Positions 10,231 through 20,300 of a stretch of 44,735 nt of DNA are shown here, piece after piece; the first letter of the stretch is position 1; the number at the start of each line of letters is the position of its first letter. The notes under the pieces are model-generated. The model was not told the origin of the DNA, made no database searches, and was given only the letters and a program-made list of their open reading frames with translations. Where the stretch lies: assembly GCA_902514885.1 (NCBI GenBank), contig CABXST010000006.1:1-44735 (forward strand). Direction: 5' to 3'. A program made the position numbers and the translations under genes. Origin of the DNA: an uncultured Alphaproteobacteria bacterium. Its GTDB lineage: Bacteria; Pseudomonadota; Alphaproteobacteria; HIMB59.

Positions 10231-10832
10231 TTAACACCTACTACTATAATTTTAGATTCATCAGATGTAATACTAGGATATGCTTCCCAAAAGTATTTAT
10301 TTTGATTGATAAGTTGTATTTCAGATAAATAGGACTTACCTTTTAGTAAAATAAACTTTGTATGTTTATAAATAATTTTTTTTGTTAAAGAAATTATTTT
10401 TTCGATTGGTGCAAACGCACGAGCTGTAATATAATCAACTTTAAGATCTTTTAAATCAGTAATAGAATTGTTGTGAATAATATATTCAAGCCCAAGTCGC
10501 GATTTGCAGTTCTTTAAGAAAATCGATTTCTTCGGTGATTTTTCAACTAAATGAAGGTTTTTGTATCCTATAATTGAAAGAACAATTCCTGGAAGTCCAG
10601 CACCTGAACCAATATCCATATGGGTTTTTTCGTTGTGTGGCAAATATTTAAATATTTGTATGCAATCAAGTAAGTGTCTTTGATCAAAATCATCAATTGT
10701 ACTTCTGCCAATTAAATTCATCTTTTCGTTTTCATCAATAACCATCTTCTTGTATTCATATAATTTTTGTAAAATTAATTTACTATTTTCAAAATTTTTA
10801 TTACAGAAATTTTCTAAGATAGGATTAAGCAA
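10227..10832 (-). CDS. rsmG: 16S rRNA (guanine-N7)-methyltransferase RsmG
   Basis: MDIGSGAGLPGIVLSI; DYITARAFAPIEKI; position upstream of parA. Confidence 0.93.
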   Translation of the reverse strand: MLNPILENFCNKNFENSKLILQKLYEYKKMVIDENEKMNLIGRSTIDDFDQRHLLDCIQIFKYLPHNEKTHMDIGSGAGLPGIVLSIIGYKNLHLVEKSPKKSIFLKNCKSRLGLEYIIHNNSITDLKDLKVDYITARAFAPIEKIISLTKKIIYKHTKFILLKGKSYLSEIQLINQNKYFWEAYPSITSDESKIIVVGVK

Positions 10833-12681
10833 CTTTAGTGCCTTTAATTCTTTTATGTTTTATTATTTGGAAAAGTGCACTTGGTGTAATACCAGATATT
10901 TTTCCTGCATCATGTAAATTTACTGGTTTGTATTTATTTAGTTTTTCTAGTATCTCTCGAGATAAAGAAGGTATTTTGTTAAAGTCAATATTAGTTAAAT
11001 TCATATTTTTATTTTTGTTCAATTGATCATAAGATTTTCTCTCACGCTCATAAAAGACTTCATACTTTGAGTCAAAATATATTTTAGTTAGTAATTTTTG
11101 ACTTATAGAAATATTAAAAAAATTTTTAAAATTATTTGTAGTGGGGTTTAAAAATTTTAATACTTCAAATCCATTTCTAATTTTACCATCTTTTTTTACT
11201 TTGATTTTCTTCTTCATTAAATCATTAGGAGAATATTTTAGTGACTCTATTTTTTTTATTATTTTTTTTTCATTATCTATATTTTTATTAATTAAATTGT
11301 AGTCAGTTTTATTAAATATTTTTGTATTAATATTTGATGCAAATCTTTCATAGGAATTATCTGTTCTTAGTTTCAATCTGTTTTCTGCTCTTGATGTAAA
11401 CATGCGGTATGGTTCTGTTACTCCTAGCTTTGTGAGATCATCAACTAAAACCCCTATATAGCTGTTATCTCTTTGAAAAACTTTATTATCGAATTTTACT
11501 TTTTTTATTTTTACAACAGCATGGATTCCTGCATATATACCCTGACCTGCTGCTTCTTCATACCCAGTAGTTCCATTAATTTGGCCTGCCAAAAAAAAAT
11601 TTTCTATTTTTTTTGTCTCAAAATTGTTTTTTAATTCTCTAGGGTCTACTGAATCATATTCAACGGCGTATCCAAATTGATCTACTTCACATTTTTCTAA
11701 ACCTTTAATAGATCTTAGAAATTTTAATTGAATTTTTTTATCTAGCGAATTTGATATTCCGTTTGGGTAAACAAGATCAGAGTTAAGTCCCTCTGGTTCC
11801 AAAAAAATATTGTGGCCGTTTCTATCGCCAAATTTTGTTATTTTATCTTCTATTGATGGACAATATCGAACTCCTTGAGACTTGATAATACCAGAGTACA
11901 TCGCAGATTTATCAAGATTATCTCTGATTATTTTATGTGTTTTATTATTAGTCTTAGTGATATAACAATTAATATTTTTGTTTGTATTTTGTTTTGTAAA
12001 ATAAGATAAAAAAATACCATTATTTTCAGATGGCTGGGGATCAAGAATATCATAATCGATAGATTGGGTATGAATTCTAGGAGGAGTGCCAGTTTTAAGT
12101 CTCATTGTCTTAAAATTTTTATTGATAAACTTTGCAAGCTCTTTGGACGAGCTATTTCCTATTCTTCCTGCCTCTTTTACCTCATTTCCAAAATAAATCT
12201 TACCATTTAGAAAGGTTCCAGTTGTAAGTATAACAACCTTTGATTTGATTTTACCTGCGTTAATGCAATCAACCCCAATAATCTTATTGTTTTTTTGTAA
12301 AATATTTATTGCTTCATCTTCAATAAGTTCAATTTTAGATAATTTGATGTATTTTTGCATGTTTTTAGCATATAGATCTCTATCAATCTGTGCTCTGACG
12401 CCCCATACAGCAGGTCCTTTTGATAAATTTAATACTCTATAATGAATTGCTGATTTATCTCCTATTTTACAAATAACCCCACCTAAAATATCAACTTCAC
12501 TGGCTATATGAGTTTTTCCAACCCCACCAATACTAGGATTACATGATAGTTTGCCCAAATCTGATTGATTTTTCGTAATTAAAGCTGTTTTTAAACCATA
12601 TTTTTCACATATGTTGGCAGCCTCTAAGCCAGCATGTCCAGCTCCTATTACTATTACATCATAATGTTCCACGTGAAACAA
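10825..12681 (-). CDS. mnmG: tRNA uridine-5-carboxymethylaminomethyl modification enzyme MnmG
   Basis: VIVIGAGHAGLEAA; SCNPSIGGVGK; GTPPRI; AGQINGTTGYEEAAGQG. Confidence 0.97.
   Translation of the reverse strand: MFHVEHYDVIVIGAGHAGLEAANICEKYGLKTALITKNQSDLGKLSCNPSIGGVGKTHIASEVDILGGVICKIGDKSAIHYRVLNLSKGPAVWGVRAQIDRDLYAKNMQKYIKLSKIELIEDEAINILQKNNKIIGVDCINAGKIKSKVVILTTGTFLNGKIYFGNEVKEAGRIGNSSSKELAKFINKNFKTMRLKTGTPPRIHTQSIDYDILDPQPSENNGIFLSYFTKQNTNKNINCYITKTNNKTHKIIRDNLDKSAMYSGIIKSQGVRYCPSIEDKITKFGDRNGHNIFLEPEGLNSDLVYPNGISNSLDKKIQLKFLRSIKGLEKCEVDQFGYAVEYDSVDPRELKNNFETKKIENFFLAGQINGTTGYEEAAGQGIYAGIHAVVKIKKVKFDNKVFQRDNSYIGVLVDDLTKLGVTEPYRMFTSRAENRLKLRTDNSYERFASNINTKIFNKTDYNLINKNIDNEKKIIKKIESLKYSPNDLMKKKIKVKKDGKIRNGFEVLKFLNPTTNNFKNFFNISISQKLLTKIYFDSKYEVFYERERKSYDQLNKNKNMNLTNIDFNKIPSLSREILEKLNKYKPVNLHDAGKISGITPSALFQIIKHKRIKGTKVA
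12665..12680. promoter_or_regulatory. parS centromere-like site
   Basis: TGTTCCACGTGAAACA, exact match to the TGTTNCACGTGAAACA consensus; overlaps mnmG codons MFHVEH. Confidence 0.93.
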
Positions 12682-12682
12682 T

Positions 12683-14008
12683 CTACTTTCCTATGCAAAA
12701 ATTGCTAAAGACTCTATCATAAACATCTTCATTGTTAATATAACCAAATTCGTATGAAAAATCATCTAATATATTTCTCATTAATTGAGCAATAATTAAT
12801 ATATCTTTTTCATTAAGAATATCTCTCTCGTATTCTAATATTTTTTCTAAAAATTCTATCTCATTGGAGTTAAATTCCAGTTTATAATTTTTATGAGCTA
12901 TGTATTTGTTGTAAATACGAGATAACTTAATTCTTTTGAACAGATCTTCTCTATTTAGATTATGATTAATTTTGATATTTTTAGAATTATAGCTAAATTG
13001 ATCTGATTTAGTCTCTATTAGTGTAAAGTTCTTTTTAATATCAAAGTCTTTAAATAATTGATTTAAATCCCTATTTTTGGTCTTTTTATCCTTTAAAATG
13101 AAAAAATGATCAATTTCTTTGGACAATTTTTGTGCTTTTTTATAACCAAATTTTTCTATCCTTCCTTGCTTAGATCTTTGACCAGCTGTATCGAATATTT
13201 CAAACTTTTTACTTTCAACTATTATTTGGTTTGACAGAATATCTCTGGTAGTGCCCTTAATATCAGTAACAATAGCTCTATCTTTATCGATAATTTTATT
13301 AAATAGAGTTGATTTCCCAACATTTACAGGTCCGATCAACATAACCCTGCAAACATTTTTTTGTTCTATTTTTGTTCTATTTTTATGTAATAATTTATTA
13401 CAATTATTAAAAAAATCCCTTGCTTTTTTCATTATTTTTTTAAAATTAAACTCTTCATCATCAACAAAATCGATAGATGCAGTGATCTCAGAGAACAAAT
13501 TAACAATATCTTCTCTAAGTGGGGAAAGGCCACTAACTATATCACCCTCAAAAAGAATTTTCTTATTATATTCTAATGATGAAAAAGACTCATTATTAAT
13601 AATTAAATTGATTGCTTTGGCCTGTTTAAGCGAATATTTGTTATGCAAAACAGAACGAAAAGAAAACTCTCCTTTTTTTGCTAATCTTAAACCGGGTATT
13701 TTATAGTCTTTAAACACTTGCTCAAGTTGACTAGCTATAAGAGGCGAACCATGTATAAATATTTCGCAAACATCTTCACCTGTAAATGAGTTGGGTGATT
13801 TAAAATATACGACATTGCACTTATCCAAAATTGTTCCTTCAATATTATGAAGATCAACTAATTTCATCATTGAATGATCTTTTGAGAAATTTCTTTTTGT
13901 GAGTTTTTTCAAAATTAATAAAACATCATCTCCCGATATTCTATAACCTATAACAGGCGATTTGACTAATGGTGTAAAATTTGAATAAATTGTACCTGAG
14001 TTAAACAA
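12683..14008 (-). CDS. mnmE: tRNA modification GTPase MnmE
   Basis: GPVNVGKSTLFN, DIKGTTRD, C-terminal CIGK. Confidence 0.96.
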   Translation of the reverse strand: MFNSGTIYSNFTPLVKSPVIGYRISGDDVLLILKKLTKRNFSKDHSMMKLVDLHNIEGTILDKCNVVYFKSPNSFTGEDVCEIFIHGSPLIASQLEQVFKDYKIPGLRLAKKGEFSFRSVLHNKYSLKQAKAINLIINNESFSSLEYNKKILFEGDIVSGLSPLREDIVNLFSEITASIDFVDDEEFNFKKIMKKARDFFNNCNKLLHKNRTKIEQKNVCRVMLIGPVNVGKSTLFNKIIDKDRAIVTDIKGTTRDILSNQIIVESKKFEIFDTAGQRSKQGRIEKFGYKKAQKLSKEIDHFFILKDKKTKNRDLNQLFKDFDIKKNFTLIETKSDQFSYNSKNIKINHNLNREDLFKRIKLSRIYNKYIAHKNYKLEFNSNEIEFLEKILEYERDILNEKDILIIAQLMRNILDDFSYEFGYINNEDVYDRVFSNFCIGK

Positions 14009-14048
14009 AGCTTTGACATTATAAATTTATAATTATGCTAGTCTAGCA

Positions 14049-14699
14049 ATGAAAGCAGTCTTATTTGGGTCCATAGGGACATTAATAGAAACATCTGACA
14101 TCCAACGAAAGTCTTTTAATATGGCATTCAAAAAAGAAGGATTAGACTGGTATTGGAGTAAGAAAACTTATAGTAGATTGCTAAAAAAATCTGGGGGAAT
14201 GAAAAGAATTGAGGATTTTTCAAAACAAAATGGTATGAGCGTCAACGCAAAAGAGATGTGGAAAAATAAAACTAATATTTTTAATAAAATTATTTTCTCA
14301 AATAATATTGGTGCCAGGAAGGGTGTATTAAAAATTGTTAAATATGCAAAAGAAAATAATATTAATATCGGTCTAGTATCGTCTACCTCAAAGAAAAATA
14401 TTAATACAATATTTAAAATATTAGATGGTCAAATAAATAGGAAAGAGTTTAGCTTCATAGGAAATAAAAGTTTTGTATCTAAGCCTAAGCCAAACCCGGA
14501 TATATATTTTAAAGCATTAGAGGTTATGAATTTAGATCAAAAAGATTGTCTAGCGATAGAAGACTCTGTTGAGAGTGCTAGATCTGCTGTTAACGCTGGT
14601 ATACAATGTATTGCATTTCCAGGTATTTATCATAGTGATGAAGACTTCAATTTTTGTAAAATGAAATTAGATAAATTGGATATATCTATTTTTAAGTAA
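14049..14699 (+). CDS. HAD-superfamily (CbbY-like) protein lacking the DxD nucleophile motif
   Basis: VLFGSIGTLIETSD in place of VLFDxDGTLxDT; later HAD motifs kept (GLVSSTS, SKPKPNPDIYFKA, CLAIEDSVESARSA). Confidence 0.8.
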   Translation: MKAVLFGSIGTLIETSDIQRKSFNMAFKKEGLDWYWSKKTYSRLLKKSGGMKRIEDFSKQNGMSVNAKEMWKNKTNIFNKIIFSNNIGARKGVLKIVKYAKENNINIGLVSSTSKKNINTIFKILDGQINRKEFSFIGNKSFVSKPKPNPDIYFKALEVMNLDQKDCLAIEDSVESARSAVNAGIQCIAFPGIYHSDEDFNFCKMKLDKLDISIFK

Positions 14700-14748
14700 T
14701 TGTATTATTTTGATTATTTAAAAAATATTTATTTAAAACGGATTAAAT

Positions 14749-15657
14749 TTGATTTTATCTAAACCTGATCACATTAAGATTTATGGGCACAGAGGAGCGA
14801 GAGGTAATCTTCCAGAAAATACTTTGGAAAGTTTTAAGTTTTTATTTGAAAATAATATTAGTGCTTACGAAACAGATATTTTAATTTCTAAAGACCTAAT
14901 CCCATTAATATTTCACGATTTTAGACTGAATCCAAGTATAACTAAAACCAATGATGGTGAATGGATAATTGGTGACATAAAAATTTTTGATCAAACATTT
15001 GAGGAACTGTTAAATTTAGATATTAGTGCAGTTAATAAAACATCAAAATATGGAAAACGATTTTTAGAACAAAAAAAATTATCAAATCAAAAAATACCTA
15101 AATTGTCTGAGCTTCTTGAGTTAACTTCAAAAAATTTGTCAAACAATCTAGTGATAAACTTAGAAATTAAATCGACACCCATTGAAGAAAACTTAACACC
15201 CAATCCTAATGAAATGGTTAAATTAATTATGGATGAGGTAAATAAATTTGAATTATTTGATAAAATTATTTTCTCATCGTTTGATTGGAGAATATTAAAT
15301 GAAATAAAAGTATCATATCCAAAGACATCTAGGGCTTATTTAACGTCTGAGAAAAAAGGTAAAATTTATGATAAATCCCCTTGGTTAAATTTTATGCCTT
15401 TATACGATAGCGATGTAAATGAGCTGCCCAGACTTATCAAAACACTAGGCGGGAAAGCATGGCACCCTAAACATATTGATATTAATAAAGATGTAGTAGG
15501 TATATCTCATGAGGTGGGCCTACCTGTAAATGTTTGGACGGTTAATGAAGAATTCGAGATGTTGAAAATGATTGATTATGGGGTTGATGGAATAATAACA
15601 GATTATCCTTTAAGACTTAAAGAGCTTTGTGAGAGAAAAAATATTAAGTGGTATTGA
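14749..15657 (+). CDS. Glycerophosphodiester phosphodiesterase family protein
   Basis: IYGHRGARGNLPENTLESF; VWTVNEEFEMLKMIDYGVDGIITDYP; TTG start. Confidence 0.88.
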   Translation: MILSKPDHIKIYGHRGARGNLPENTLESFKFLFENNISAYETDILISKDLIPLIFHDFRLNPSITKTNDGEWIIGDIKIFDQTFEELLNLDISAVNKTSKYGKRFLEQKKLSNQKIPKLSELLELTSKNLSNNLVINLEIKSTPIEENLTPNPNEMVKLIMDEVNKFELFDKIIFSSFDWRILNEIKVSYPKTSRAYLTSEKKGKIYDKSPWLNFMPLYDSDVNELPRLIKTLGGKAWHPKHIDINKDVVGISHEVGLPVNVWTVNEEFEMLKMIDYGVDGIITDYPLRLKELCERKNIKWY

Positions 15658-15663
15658 TTTGTA

Positions 15664-16920
15664 TTACTGATTCATACTACTGAAAAATTCTTCATTGGTT
15701 TTACAGTCTTTCATCTTGTCTAGTAAGAACTCCATGGCATCTACCGTACCCATGGAAGATAAAATTTTCCTTAAAATAAAAACTTTTTGAAGGTCACCAG
15801 CGTCTAATAACAAATCTTCTTTTCTGGTTCCAGATTTTTGGACATCAATGGCAGGATAAGTTCTTTTATCAGAAAGTTTTCTATCTAGAACAATTTCTGA
15901 ATTACCGGTTCCTTTAAATTCTTCAAAAATTACTTCGTCCATTCTGCTACCAGTTTCAATCAAAGCAGTCGCTACAATAGTTAAAGAACCGCCCTCCTCA
16001 ATGTTTCTAGCGGCACCGAAGAATCTTTTAGGTCTCTGCAAAGCGTTTGCATCGACGCCACCTGTTAAAACTTTTCCACTTGAAGGTACAACTGTGTTGT
16101 AGGCTCTGCCTAACCTTGTTATTGAGTCTAGAAGAATAACCACATCATATTTGTTTTCAGCTAATCTTTTTGCCTTTTCTATAACCATTTCAGCGACTTG
16201 TACGTGTCTTGCTGCTGGTTCATCAAATGTTGAACTTATAACCTCTCCATTAACAGATCTTTGCATATCAGTAACTTCTTCGGGTCTTTCATCTATTAGA
16301 AGAACCATTAAATAAACTTTAGGGAAATTTTCTGCAATTGATTTTGCAATTTTTTGTAAAATTACCGTCTTACCAGATCTTGGTGGAGCAACAATTAAAG
16401 ATCTTTGACCTGCTCCAACAGGAGCAATAATATCAATAATTCTTGAGGAGAGATCTGTATCAGGTTTTTCTGTTTCTAAATTAAACTTTTTCTCAGGGTA
16501 TAATGGGGTTAGATTATCAAAGTTTGTTTTAAATTTATTATTTTTAGCGATTTCTATAAAATTTACTTTATTAGTTTCAACTAAAGCAAAATATCTCTCA
16601 CCATCTTTTGGAGGGCGAATAGGACCTTCTAGAGTATCTCCTTTTCTTAATCCATATCTTTTAATTTGATTAGGACTTACATATATATCATCTGGCCCAG
16701 GTAAATAGTTAGAGTCTGCAGAGCGAAGAAATCCAAAGCCATCTTGCATTGTTTCTAAAACTCCTTCTCCAATTATTTCTTCGTTCTTTTCAGCAAATTT
16801 TTTAAGAACAGAAAAATATATATCTTGTTTTTTTAAGCCGGAGGCATTTTCAATTCCTAATGATTCAGCATAATCTAGAAGTTCTTGAGGTTTTTTATCT
16901 TTTAATTCGTTTAAATGCAT
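15664..16920 (-). CDS. rho: Transcription termination factor Rho
   Basis: [58 protein letters not shown]. Confidence 0.98.
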   Translation of the reverse strand: MHLNELKDKKPQELLDYAESLGIENASGLKKQDIYFSVLKKFAEKNEEIIGEGVLETMQDGFGFLRSADSNYLPGPDDIYVSPNQIKRYGLRKGDTLEGPIRPPKDGERYFALVETNKVNFIEIAKNNKFKTNFDNLTPLYPEKKFNLETEKPDTDLSSRIIDIIAPVGAGQRSLIVAPPRSGKTVILQKIAKSIAENFPKVYLMVLLIDERPEEVTDMQRSVNGEVISSTFDEPAARHVQVAEMVIEKAKRLAENKYDVVILLDSITRLGRAYNTVVPSSGKVLTGGVDANALQRPKRFFGAARNIEEGGSLTIVATALIETGSRMDEVIFEEFKGTGNSEIVLDRKLSDKRTYPAIDVQKSGTRKEDLLLDAGDLQKVFILRKILSSMGTVDAMEFLLDKMKDCKTNEEFFSSMNQ

Positions 16921-17182
16921 ATTGGGAGTTACCTAGATAGTTAGATATATTGAATTAGCTTTATAACAAAAAATAAAAAGAAAATATATATATTTATATA
17001 TAGACTTATTGTTGTATGTCGAATGATGGGGATTAACACCTTTTTATAAAAATAAACCCCTATTTTATTGAATTTTTATTGTTTAATAACAAATGTAGAT
17101 AACTTAATATTGATAAATTAATGGTTTTTTTGCTGTTTAAAACTCTCTAAATTCATGAATAACTTTATTAATCCACAGTTAA
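16921..17182. other. Candidate chromosomal replication origin (oriC)
   Basis: AT-rich rho/maf intergenic; TGTAGATAA (17094-17102) and TAATCCACA (17169-17177) each one mismatch from a DnaA box; TTAA-N7-TTAA at 17168-17182; ATATATATATTTATATATA tract; Cori-like gene context; parS about 4.3 kb away. Confidence 0.55.
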
Positions 17183-17748
17183 CTAAACAGGTTATTATTG
17201 GCACAAAAAGTCAATCAAGAAGAAAATTATTTAAAATGATGAATTTGAAATTTCAGTACCGGACAGCTAATATAAATGAAAAAGCCGTTAAAGATTTAAG
17301 AAATGATAAATATGATGCATTAAAAATAGCAAAAGCGAAAGCCACTCATCTTTCTAAAAAAAATAAAAACAAAATAATTATTACATTTGACACTACTATT
17401 TTGCACATGGGAAAAACTATTTATAAATGCCACACAATGAGGTGTTGTAAAAATACACTTAAGTCTTTTAATAATACATCTCATAATCTTTATACAGGAA
17501 TGGTTTTTATGATTAATAACAGTTTAATTAGAAGCACCTTAACCAAAACTAAAATAGTTTTTAAAAAAAATAAAATTATAGATGTAAATAAATATGTTGA
17601 AAGAAATTTCAGTCAAATTTCATCCGCAGTTGGTTGTTATAATGTAGAAGGCAAAGGAAAAACATTCTTTAAAAATATTGAGAAAAGTTATTTTAATGTA
17701 ATTGGAATTGATATGATTAATTTTCTCAAAATATTAAGAAGTATTTAA
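17155..17748 (+). CDS. Maf/YceF-like nucleotide pyrophosphatase
   Basis: VIIGTKSQSRRKLF; IIITFDTTI; VGCYNVEGKG; followed by aroE-coaE-dnaQ. Start codon uncertain. Confidence 0.82.
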   Translation: MNNFINPQLTKQVIIGTKSQSRRKLFKMMNLKFQYRTANINEKAVKDLRNDKYDALKIAKAKATHLSKKNKNKIIITFDTTILHMGKTIYKCHTMRCCKNTLKSFNNTSHNLYTGMVFMINNSLIRSTLTKTKIVFKKNKIIDVNKYVERNFSQISSAVGCYNVEGKGKTFFKNIEKSYFNVIGIDMINFLKILRSI

Positions 17749-18564
17749 ATGATTAAAAAGAAAATAGGCATTGTTGCAGAAAAGTTAAATCACTCATTAT
17801 CACCAATAATACATAATTATTGGTCTAAAAAATATAAGTATAATTTTTTGTATAAAAAATATGAGATAGATAAAGAAAAAATAGAAAAGTTTTTTTATAA
17901 TTATAAAAGAGATAAAGATTTTATCGGTTTTAATATCACAATTCCATATAAAGAAAAATTTATTGATATGTGTGATAATGTTTCATTAAGAGCGAAAAAG
18001 ATTGGCTCTGTTAATTTAATTTATAAAAAAGGAAACATTACTTACGGCGACAATACAGATGTTATTGGTTTTAGAAAAATTTTTAACTTACTAAAAATCG
18101 AAAAGACTAAAACTGTTTTATTAATTGGTGCGGGGGGAGCGTCTAGAGCCATCTTATACTTTCTCAATAAAAAAAATATTGAAAATATTGATATTTTTGC
18201 GACATCTTTTAGAAGAAGACAGGGTCTTTCAAAAAATTTTAAGTTTAAAAATTTCACAAATAAGACCACATTATTGAAAAAGAAATATGATTTAATAATT
18301 AATGCCTCCAATGCAGGGATGAGTCGAGGTAATAAAATTAATAGAAATATTTTACGACTAGTCAAGAAAACAAAAGGAGTCATTGATATAGTCTATAACC
18401 CGATCGAAACTAATTTATTAAAAGAGGCTAAGAAGCATAATATAAAGTCAATTGGGGGATTAATAATGCTCGTAGAACAGGCAAAACCATCCTTTGAAAT
18501 TTGGTCAAAAAAAAGTATCGAAATTGACGATAAGATTTATCAATCATTAATTAATAAAATATGA
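17749..18564 (+). CDS. aroE: Shikimate dehydrogenase
   Basis: NHSLSPIIHNYW; FNITIPYKEKF; LIGAGGASRAI; GGLIMLVEQAKPSFEIW. Confidence 0.95.
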   Translation: MIKKKIGIVAEKLNHSLSPIIHNYWSKKYKYNFLYKKYEIDKEKIEKFFYNYKRDKDFIGFNITIPYKEKFIDMCDNVSLRAKKIGSVNLIYKKGNITYGDNTDVIGFRKIFNLLKIEKTKTVLLIGAGGASRAILYFLNKKNIENIDIFATSFRRRQGLSKNFKFKNFTNKTTLLKKKYDLIINASNAGMSRGNKINRNILRLVKKTKGVIDIVYNPIETNLLKEAKKHNIKSIGGLIMLVEQAKPSFEIWSKKSIEIDDKIYQSLINKI

Positions 18565-19118
18565 TCAAAGTAGCTGTTACAGGAAATATAGGCTCAGGTA
18601 AGAGTGAATTTATAAATTTTATCTCTAAGCTAGGCTTCTATTATATTTCTTCTGATGTAGTTATATCGAACCTGTACAACGATTATAAAACAAGAAGTAT
18701 TATCTTACAAAAACTAAATCTTAATGAGAAAAACTATAAACAAGAAATTATAAATAATATTCATAATGAAGTATTTAATAGGCAACTTAAGAAAGTAATA
18801 TATCCTTTTTTGTACTCAAAAAAAAAAATTTTATCTCTAAAACATAAAACATATAAACCCATATTTTATGAGGTACCATTACTTTATGAAGAAAACTTAT
18901 CTCGTGACTACAACTTTACAGTCTTCATTAAAGCAGATATTAACAAAAGAAGGCAAAGAGTTTTAAATAGAGGCGTAAGCAAGAACTACTTTACATTAAT
19001 GAATAGCAAGCAAATCAACGAAAATATAAAAAAGAATAAATCAACTTTTACATTAGTTAACAACGGTTCAATCTTGAACTTACGATTAAATATTATTAAA
19101 TTATTAAAAGAACTATGA
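18561..19118 (+). CDS. coaE: Dephospho-CoA kinase
   Basis: VAVTGNIGSGKSEF; EVPLLYE; syntenic. Confidence 0.93.
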   Translation: MIKVAVTGNIGSGKSEFINFISKLGFYYISSDVVISNLYNDYKTRSIILQKLNLNEKNYKQEIINNIHNEVFNRQLKKVIYPFLYSKKKILSLKHKTYKPIFYEVPLLYEENLSRDYNFTVFIKADINKRRQRVLNRGVSKNYFTLMNSKQINENIKKNKSTFTLVNNGSILNLRLNIIKLLKEL

Positions 19119-19795
19119 GAGAAATTATACTTGATATTGAAACTACAGGGTTGGAATATAAAGAAGGGCACCGTGTTATTGAAATTGGCTGTATTGAATT
19201 AAATAGCAAGGAAGTTGGCGCTAGTTATCATCAATACATAAATCCTTCTAAAACTCTTACAGAAGATAATATTAAAATACATGGTATAACTAATGAATAT
19301 CTAATTGATAAACCACTTTTTGGAGAAATTGTTGACGATTTTCTCGCATTTATTGAAGATAGTTCTATTATTGCTCACAACTCTTCTTTTGACATTGGTT
19401 TTCTGAATTTTGAACTAGAAAAACTATCTAAACCTAAAATTTTAAAAGATAGAGTTATAGACACAATTAAGATAGCAAGGCAAAGATTTCCCGGGCAACA
19501 AGTATCATTAGACGCACTTATAAAGAAATTAAAGATAAACACTCTTATTAACAGAGACCAACATGGTGCTCTAAAAGATGCAAAGCTTTTAACTGACGTA
19601 TATTTGGAATTACAGGGCATTAATCAAATAGGATTAGAGTTAAGTGAAAAGAAATCTGAAAAAATTACTTTAGCTAGTGAGCCGAATTACTCATCCGTCG
19701 TATTAACAAAAGAAGAGACAGAAGCCCATAAAGAGTTTATAAAAAGTAAAATACCTAATTCTTATTGGGCTAAAATGTTAAAAAATTATGAGTAG
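19115..19795 (+). CDS. dnaQ: DNA polymerase III epsilon subunit
   Basis: EIILDIETTGLEYKEGHRVIEIG; AHNSSFDIGFLNFEL; DQHGALKDAKLL. Confidence 0.96.
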   Translation: MREIILDIETTGLEYKEGHRVIEIGCIELNSKEVGASYHQYINPSKTLTEDNIKIHGITNEYLIDKPLFGEIVDDFLAFIEDSSIIAHNSSFDIGFLNFELEKLSKPKILKDRVIDTIKIARQRFPGQQVSLDALIKKLKINTLINRDQHGALKDAKLLTDVYLELQGINQIGLELSEKKSEKITLASEPNYSSVVLTKEETEAHKEFIKSKIPNSYWAKMLKNYE

Positions 19796-20300
19796 TGAAT
19801 TTATAGATATTATACTTTTTGGGGCTATCGCCATTTTTTTAGTATATCGCTTAAGAAGTATCCTCGGATCTTCTGATGGAAAAATTGTAAATATTAGAAC
19901 CAAAAAAAACCCTCAATCTAAATTTAAACCAAAAATAGTTCCTAAAAATGAAAATAATGAATTTTTAGATGGCGCCAGTAAGGCCTATGAGATGATTGTT
20001 CAAGCTTACCAAAGTAATAATATTGAAAAGGTAAAAGATCTACTTACACCAGAGGCTATGCAAGCTATGGAACAGGCGAAAGCCCCCAAAGAAATAAAAT
20101 TTTCAGAAGTTAAATCTAGTAGCATTTTAGATGATAAATCTGATGATTTAAGATTAATTAAGTCTGTTAAATTTGAAACTGAACATTACAACGTTGCAAA
20201 CAATGAAATTTTAAATGTTGTAGAAGAGTGGGGTTTCGAGAAAGATAAAAAATCTTCTGATCCTAACTGGAAACTTTTTTCTATAAAACTTGTCTCATAA
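19788..20300 (+). CDS. Tim44-like domain protein
   Basis: N-terminal TM segment LFGAIAIFLVYRLRSILG; AYQSNNIEKVKDLLTPEAMQAM; follows dnaQ as in alphaproteobacteria. Confidence 0.85.
   Translation: MSSEFIDIILFGAIAIFLVYRLRSILGSSDGKIVNIRTKKNPQSKFKPKIVPKNENNEFLDGASKAYEMIVQAYQSNNIEKVKDLLTPEAMQAMEQAKAPKEIKFSEVKSSSILDDKSDDLRLIKSVKFETEHYNVANNEILNVVEEWGFEKDKKSSDPNWKLFSIKLVS

Noticed and set aside
13251-13706. 151-aa plus-strand ORF inside mnmE
   Set aside because: Antisense to a clearly conserved gene; hydrophobic antisense composition; no family motif.
17155-17748. Maf-like protein as a degenerate pseudoenzyme
   Set aside because: Key SRR, E, D and YceF-type EGKG motifs are largely present; divergence looks like a normal fast-evolving ortholog.
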